NCBI GenBank assembly: GCA_001805465.1 | Contig: MHGH01000013.1 | Coordinates: 102,681 to 124,553 of the forward strand | Direction: 5' to 3' | Length of the DNA stretch: 21,873 nucleotides | DNA from: Omnitrophica WOR_2 bacterium RBG_13_41_10 | GTDB taxonomy: Bacteria > Omnitrophota > Gorgyraeia > Gygaellales > Profunditerraquicolaceae | In this document: positions 17,458 to 21,873 of the stretch, piece by piece | Layout of the letters: each line of letters opens with the position of its first letter | Position numbering within the stretch: position 1 is the first letter of the stretch | Translations under genes and position numbers: made by a program | The notes under the pieces: model-generated | What the model was told of the DNA's origin: nothing | The model's input: only the letters and a program-made list of their open reading frames with translations | Databases searched by the model: none

Positions 17458-18218
17458 TTAACTTTTTTCAATTACAATAAACATAATATTTGCTAATAAC
17501 TTACGCAAAGGCCTAAGCCCCTTTTCGATAGATATAAAAATATTGAATAACCGGTTTGGTATTAAAGCGGGATAACTATAACCACCGGTCAAAAAATAGA
17601 TGAAAAATGTATGATAATTTGTGTGGATAATTTGCAATTTAGGAAAAGTATTTTTGAAATAGGGTAACTTTTTCTTAAATATTATTGTAGGTAATGCTGA
17701 ATTACAGTCCATAAAAGGTTGCCCTTTTTTAAATTCTGTCTGCCATGAATAATCACAATTTTCAAAATGAAGATATTTATATCCTATATAAGAAAATGGC
17801 GAAATGTAAGGTTCATTAATTATAATCCTTCCTCCTGATTGAAGCACTCTTTCGCATTCTTCAAAAAAAGCAAATGGATCATTGAGATGATGCAACACTC
17901 CTCTCATAGTAATATTTTTAACGGATTGATTCTTAAAAGGCATTTTTGTAGCATCAAAGATAATATTGACACCGGGTATAAACAAAATATCCGAAGTAAT
18001 TACGCTGGGAAAAGTCTCTTTTAAAACCCCCCCTCCGCTGCCTATTTCTACAGTAAGCCCATCAGTCCTTATAAAAGAAATTATTTCTTGGTAGTAAAGT
18101 GTAAGTAACTTTTTAAAAGCAGTTTTTTTTTGAATTATATTCTGATTAAGTAATGTGATTTCTCTATCATTACCCCAAACTTTTTTTAATGCTTTATTAA
18201 AAGTAAAAATTTAGCCAT
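17458..18218 (-). CDS. Class I SAM methyltransferase with disrupted 5' end (frameshift, rare start or broken gene)
   Basis: The frame is open from 18210 to the stop at 17458 (250 residues), and the sequence is a normal methyltransferase. It has a basic N-terminal helix region, motif I VEIGSGGGVL (residues 54-63), a strand-2 acidic residue D74, D86 with MPF at 90-92, VLHHLNDP (105-112), RVLQSGG and INEP. A call from the first allowed start in this frame (TTG at 17983-17985) would lose motif I and give only 175 aa, so I reject it. The frame has no ATG, GTG or TTG upstream of that TTG. It directly follows, in the same frame, the TAA stop (18211-18213) of the phosphatase-family gene. An ATG at 18216-18218 begins MAKFLLLIKH and stops; a -1 shift within those ten codons yields MAKFFTFNKALKK joined to the full protein. 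The DNA could be a damaged gene, a recoded gene or a sequence error. Confidence 0.8.
18188..18213 (-). other. Indel or -1 frameshift zone at the start of the methyltransferase
   Basis: On the minus strand the short frame from the ATG at 18218 must move to the methyltransferase frame before its stop at 18187-18189. The only homopolymers here are a T5 run (18205-18209) and a T4 run (18199-18202). The zero-frame reading A-TTT-TTA resembles, but is not identical to, the U-UUU-UUA type of slippery site. One extra T in either run would repair the gene. No downstream stimulatory structure was established by eye. Confidence 0.45.
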
Positions 18219-19680
18219 TGGTAATACTTAAACCCTCTCTACAATGCGGGGACGAATTAACATTACTTTCATTTTCGTCTAAAACCTCCAGTAATACATG
18301 TCCACGGCAGTGGTCGGGGTATCTTATTCCTAGAAGATAGCTTATTGTTGGCGCGATATCCATAATAGAAGCTTCAAAAACCAAGGTATTGTCCTTTTTT
18401 ATACCTTTACCTACAACAATACAAGGAACGAATTTCTCTGCTTTAAATAAGAGATAAGAATGATCAATCCTAATTATCCCATGGTCAGAACAAATAATTA
18501 CTACTGCATCTTTTAACAAGCCATGTGTTTCTATCCAACTAAAAAAATCCGCTATCCTTGTATCGGTACGTTGTAATGCTTGTAGATACTGATAGGATTC
18601 GCTACCATAAGCATGTCCTAAAAAGTCTACCTCACTTAAATCTGCAATAAAAAGTCTGGTACCGTTACTATTAAGTAAATCTTTCTTCAACATATCAAAT
18701 ACAATATCATCAGTTCGATATATACTGTGAGTGGGTAAAGAAACGATTTTTGTTTTCCAGTGGGTCTTAGAAAAATGTTTAACGTGCATTGAACCATAGA
18801 GAATAGTCTCAACTAAATCAGGAATGGCTTCAACCTTAATGTATCCGCCAAGATTGTTATCTAAAATTCCATGAACCTGTGGAATGGTTCCAGTCAAAAT
18901 ACTGGCAAATGCCGGGTTAGTTAAGGCCCGATACACCGTCTGTAAACCTCTAGGAAAGTAGCTGGATTCTTTCTCTAAAGAAGATAAAAATGGGAGTTTT
19001 GCTTCTTGAAATCTATCTAAACGGCAACCATCTATATTAAGCAAAATTACTCTGTTTACCTGACTTTTAGTAATTGAGGGCCTAGAATCAAGTGAAATAA
19101 AATTTTTCGGTCTGAGCATACGGGTAATAAAGGCGGCTCCCAAAAGACTCATCCATAAACCTAATTGCCACGGATCTATAAACGGATTCGGATTGTAATA
19201 CAGTGTAAATGATATTAGCGAAGAAAAATAAACTGACATTAAAAAACTAACAGTAGTAGGAGCTATAGTAAAAAAGGAATTGTATATTTTTCTTATGGGA
19301 ATAGTGGAATCCCGAGCAATAATAGCATCCGGAATTCCCATAAAAAGAGTTTGTATAATAACAAAAGCCATTATATTAATCCCCAATAAGTTCAGTGTAA
19401 GGAGTATGTTAAAAGTAGGTAATTTATAAAAAAAGAATAAAAATAAAGGAGTAAAAAATAAATATGCTGGATAAAAATCTGAAATTTTAAAACAGAGATA
19501 AATCGCTATTGAAAGCGCTATAAAAAATGGAAAATTGATTTCCTTTCCATTTATCCACGACATAGCCAAGAAACTCAAGACACCGGCCACAATGCAGTAT
19601 GAGTCAATGGTATTCATAAAGTAAAGCAGTCGCGTACATAGGCTTTCAATTCTTTCATTATAGAAACGTTTAATGATCAT
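18211..19680 (-). CDS. Membrane-anchored alkaline-phosphatase-superfamily protein (type I phosphodiesterase/sulfatase-like)
   Basis: The 489-aa protein has an N-terminal membrane region of about five helices (residues 25-190) and a C-terminal hydrolase domain (about 210-470). The metal-site pattern of the superfamily is present: NIDG (D217), catalytic Thr in RALTNPAFAS (T254), VDFLGH (D352, H356), SDHG (D399, H400) and probably H407 in DHSY. Such enzymes hydrolyse or transfer phosphate esters; membrane-bound relatives move phosphoethanolamine or phosphoglycerol onto glycans, while soluble ones are phosphodiesterases. The membrane region places it at the envelope, and the catalytic side would be outward if topology follows that of the transferases. 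It overlaps the radical SAM gene upstream as ATGA. Its stop is followed in the same frame by the damaged methyltransferase. Phosphatase versus transferase cannot be decided by eye. Confidence 0.9.
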   Translation of the reverse strand: MIIKRFYNERIESLCTRLLYFMNTIDSYCIVAGVLSFLAMSWINGKEINFPFFIALSIAIYLCFKISDFYPAYLFFTPLFLFFFYKLPTFNILLTLNLLGINIMAFVIIQTLFMGIPDAIIARDSTIPIRKIYNSFFTIAPTTVSFLMSVYFSSLISFTLYYNPNPFIDPWQLGLWMSLLGAAFITRMLRPKNFISLDSRPSITKSQVNRVILLNIDGCRLDRFQEAKLPFLSSLEKESSYFPRGLQTVYRALTNPAFASILTGTIPQVHGILDNNLGGYIKVEAIPDLVETILYGSMHVKHFSKTHWKTKIVSLPTHSIYRTDDIVFDMLKKDLLNSNGTRLFIADLSEVDFLGHAYGSESYQYLQALQRTDTRIADFFSWIETHGLLKDAVVIICSDHGIIRIDHSYLLFKAEKFVPCIVVGKGIKKDNTLVFEASIMDIAPTISYLLGIRYPDHCRGHVLLEVLDENESNVNSSPHCREGLSITNG

Positions 19681-20762
19681 GGAATAATTTTTTCCAGAAA
19701 ATGGTATTTAAAGTAGTGCGATAAAGGAAAGGTTATTCTTGGTTCAAAATAACAAATATACATATTATTCTTACAAAGTTTGCATTTCTTTAATTCCTTC
19801 AATTTCCTCCGATATCTTTCACTGTTAATGATACTCATTATACTTGCATTTAATGCGAATCCATTACGCCAATCCATTCCTGTCAGACAAGGAAAAAGCG
19901 TACCATCTTCTTTTATCTCGCAATGATGGTATCCAAAAATACAAGCTTCATTAAAAATACCCCCCTTGGTCTGGCGAGAAAAATAATTAGGTATCTGTTT
20001 TAAAAAATATCGACTATTTACTATATTATCTAAAGGTAAAATAAACTGAATAAATTTTTTAATTTCCTCGATATCTTCTCTACTGCATCTTACTTTTGCG
20101 CTCTCGTCTTTTTGATTGTCAAATACAGGATGGTCATTATGGGGCTGAAATTTATGAAGTAAATTATTCTTCCTAACTAACCGGCTAATCTCATAAAGGT
20201 CAGAAATATTATTCGGAGAAATAATTGAATTAACCACTATAGTAATTTTAGGCGCGTACTTTTTAAGATTATGGATCGCTTTCCATGCTTGGGTAAACGA
20301 ACCTTTTATTCCTCGAATAGCATCATGCTTTTCCTCTAGACCGTCAAGACTTATAGAAACCTCATTTATTCCTATGCCAGCTAATCTCTTTGCCCAAGCA
20401 TCGTCTAGCAAAAAACCATTAGTTACCATATGTAGATAAGGAATCTTCTTCTTGCTATAAATCAAACGTTCATCTAAATCGCTGACCAATAATGGTTCTC
20501 CTCCGGAAAGGCTAACGTAATAGCACCCTAGATTCTTCAAATCGTCTATAATTTTTTTATAAGAAGCGAGGGGAATTGTTTCTTCTTGGGGATTTCGCCA
20601 AATATTACACATTTGGCAACGCAGATTGCATCTATTCGTAACATAGATACCGCAAGCAATAGGCCGTGCTTTTTTTAAAAAATAATAAGAAAAATGCCAG
20701 GATGCGGCCTTCTTTAACAAAATTCCTAAAACATGTTTCTGTTTTAATATTACTTTTTTCAT
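19677..20762 (-). CDS. Radical SAM protein with SPASM-type C-terminal domain
   Basis: The 361-aa protein has CNLRCQMC (C45, C49, C52), GGEPLL (87-92), VTNG and SISLDG, all typical of the SPASM-containing radical SAM group. C-terminal cysteines C274, C281, C292, C327, C330 and C337 fit one or two auxiliary Fe-S clusters; EDGTLFPC is a characteristic segment. The N-terminal 35 residues are basic and amphipathic (KKVILKQKHVLGILLKK), which may bind the membrane. The start overlaps the GT9 stop as ATGA and the stop overlaps the phosphatase-family start. Relatives include peptide-maturases and sugar-modifying dehydrogenases. No precursor peptide gene is visible, so a small-molecule, lipid or glycan substrate is more likely; this is inference. 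Confidence 0.92.
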   Translation of the reverse strand: MKKVILKQKHVLGILLKKAASWHFSYYFLKKARPIACGIYVTNRCNLRCQMCNIWRNPQEETIPLASYKKIIDDLKNLGCYYVSLSGGEPLLVSDLDERLIYSKKKIPYLHMVTNGFLLDDAWAKRLAGIGINEVSISLDGLEEKHDAIRGIKGSFTQAWKAIHNLKKYAPKITIVVNSIISPNNISDLYEISRLVRKNNLLHKFQPHNDHPVFDNQKDESAKVRCSREDIEEIKKFIQFILPLDNIVNSRYFLKQIPNYFSRQTKGGIFNEACIFGYHHCEIKEDGTLFPCLTGMDWRNGFALNASIMSIINSERYRRKLKELKKCKLCKNNMYICYFEPRITFPLSHYFKYHFLEKIIP

Positions 20763-21873
20763 TTATAAAAATTTCTCTTTCGCTTCTTATTAAATTTCTC
20801 TAGAAAAATATTTACCTTCTCCAAAACTTCCTCTACGGTAATTGCCTTCATGCATTTATTGTCTTGGCAATCGCTGGTCTTAACGGTATAAACATTTAAG
20901 CAGGGGCTACAGGGTAAATCCTTATAAAAAATAATGTGTTCGTTTTCTATAGGGCCATACAATGAAGGGGTTTCCGGTCCAAAAAATGATACCGTGGGCA
21001 TTTCTAATGCTGTCGCTAAATGAAGTGGTCCGCTATCGTTCGTAATTAAAAGATCACAGCGTTCTAAAAGAGCAACTAGCTCTTCTAGCGAAATTCGATT
21101 ACAAAGATTTATTACCCTGGGTGAATGCTCAAACAGCTGCTTAAAATCGTCAACATACCTTTTATCATCTTTGCCTCCAATCAAAAATATTCTTACGTTC
21201 TTTCTTTCCAACAGTCCCTTGTTTAACCGAACAAAATTTTCTTTTGGCCAGCGTCTGTTATAGGATAAAGGATGGGCATTAATATTCAGAGTAATTAAAA
21301 TTTCGTCATCCCTAATATTGTTAGCTCTAAATAATTGTTCAATTGCCTTCCTTTCTTTTACGGAAATAAAGGGCCTTTCTAAAGATTTATCTTTAGTATC
21401 AATGTCTAATACGTGGGCCATCTTAAGAAATATATCCCTGATATGTTTATCATGAGCAAAAGTAACTCTATGAGTATAAAATTTATTTCGCCAACGCTTA
21501 TGTGTCTGAAAACCAACAGTATAATTAGAGCCTGTAATAAAAGTAACTAAGGCAGTGAAATTAGTAAAAAACTCTAAATCGATTACTAAATCAAATTTTT
21601 CTTTTCGAAAAGTACGGAATAATCTCCATAGGCCAATAAGAAAAGTGGATAAATTTTTAACATCAAGACACATCGTATTATCTATAATTTTTAATGTCCT
21701 ACATATATCTTTATTTTGAATTAGAGTTAAAAAATACAATTGGCTCTCTGGAAACTTCTTTTTGATGGCTCTTAACACTGGTGAGGCAAGTAAAATACTT
21801 CCCATTCCCCAAAACTTTATTATAAGAATTTTTTTGATCTTATCTGAATTTTTTATAAGAAAAAAATGCCTTA
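20759..21873 (-). CDS. GT9-family glycosyltransferase, heptosyltransferase-like (partial, 5' end outside window)
   Basis: The frame is open to the right edge, with 370 visible residues. Starting at the ATG at 21803-21805 would cut into the conserved N-terminal strand: the upstream frame reads KKILIIKFWGMGSILLASPV, which matches the usual GT9 start ILIIRxGxxGDxLLxxPV, with W-G-M-G-S in place of the common GAIGD. The 22 preceding residues contain no ATG, GTG or TTG, so the true start lies beyond the window. The acceptor domain holds the region about 80-110, and the donor side has TNDSGPLHLATAL (255-267 counted from that ATG) and FFGPETP. A cysteine-bearing segment with PCSPC near the C-terminus is also present. 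The family transfers heptose or related sugars from ADP/nucleotide donors to LPS core-like acceptors in the cytoplasm. The exact sugar is unknown. Confidence 0.93.
   Translation of the reverse strand, partial: RHFFLIKNSDKIKKILIIKFWGMGSILLASPVLRAIKKKFPESQLYFLTLIQNKDICRTLKIIDNTMCLDVKNLSTFLIGLWRLFRTFRKEKFDLVIDLEFFTNFTALVTFITGSNYTVGFQTHKRWRNKFYTHRVTFAHDKHIRDIFLKMAHVLDIDTKDKSLERPFISVKERKAIEQLFRANNIRDDEILITLNINAHPLSYNRRWPKENFVRLNKGLLERKNVRIFLIGGKDDKRYVDDFKQLFEHSPRVINLCNRISLEELVALLERCDLLITNDSGPLHLATALEMPTVSFFGPETPSLYGPIENEHIIFYKDLPCSPCLNVYTVKTSDCQDNKCMKAITVEEVLEKVNIFLEKFNKKRKRNFYK

Noticed and set aside
17458..17985. A 175-aa methyltransferase starting at the TTG at 17983-17985
   Set aside because: The frame is open further upstream and contains the SAM-binding motif VEIGSGGG, so a start here would remove the cofactor site.
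20759..21805. A complete 348-aa GT9 protein starting at ATG 21803-21805
   Set aside because: The upstream frame encodes the expected N-terminal strand (KILIIKFWG) and stays open to the window edge, so the start lies outside.
1..21873. CRISPR array, tRNA, rRNA, insertion sequence or prophage features
   Set aside because: No repeat-spacer pattern, cloverleaf, transposase-like frame or integrase was seen in the sequence or its translations.

Overview
All genes in this 21.9 kb window lie on the minus strand. They run from a glycosyltransferase entering at the right edge to a polytopic membrane enzyme leaving at the left edge. The DNA is AT-rich (about one third G+C by eye) and almost gap-free: most junctions overlap by 4 bp (ATGA or GTGA) or lie within a few bases. 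The only notable gaps are 122 bp (17336-17457) and 62 bp (2372-2433). I see no tRNA, rRNA, transposase, integrase, CRISPR array or plus-strand gene. Base composition, the GT9 heptosyltransferase-like enzyme, the number of radical SAM enzymes and the large GT-C-like membrane proteins suggest an anaerobic diderm from an uncultivated lineage. Omnitrophota (PVC group) is my best guess, but this is an inference with modest confidence.

In transcription order, block 1 (21873 to 17458) holds a GT9 glycosyltransferase cut by the window edge, a radical SAM/SPASM-like protein, a membrane-anchored alkaline-phosphatase-superfamily hydrolase or transferase, and a SAM methyltransferase. The methyltransferase frame is intact through its SAM-binding motif but has no usable start codon. 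A 122-bp leader with a 10-bp inverted repeat and the best Shine-Dalgarno in the window follows. Block 2 (17335 to 9556) alternates three B12-binding-type radical SAM proteins with a methyltransferase and an 801-aa membrane protein. Block 3 (9552 to 1) holds a GT2 glycosyltransferase, another radical SAM protein, a 701-aa GT-C-like enzyme paired with a 744-aa secreted beta-rich protein, a methyltransferase, a 359-aa membrane protein and a partial GT-C-like enzyme.

Taken together the cluster looks like a surface glycan or glycolipid pathway. Cytoplasmic GT9 and GT2 enzymes would build a lipid-linked glycan, five radical SAM proteins and three methyltransferases would tailor it, and at least three GT-C-type enzymes would act from the outer face of the membrane. 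Many of the soluble enzymes end in basic, hydrophobic tails, which fits a membrane-bound substrate. The product cannot be named from sequence.

Three observations stand out. The density of predicted B12/radical SAM chemistry in a glycan locus is high. A previously unnamed membrane module is stand-alone in the 359-aa protein, next to a GT-C-like gene, but fused to a GT-C-like domain in the 801-aa protein. The methyltransferase after the phosphatase-family gene needs a -1 frameshift, a non-canonical start or correction of one base to be full length.
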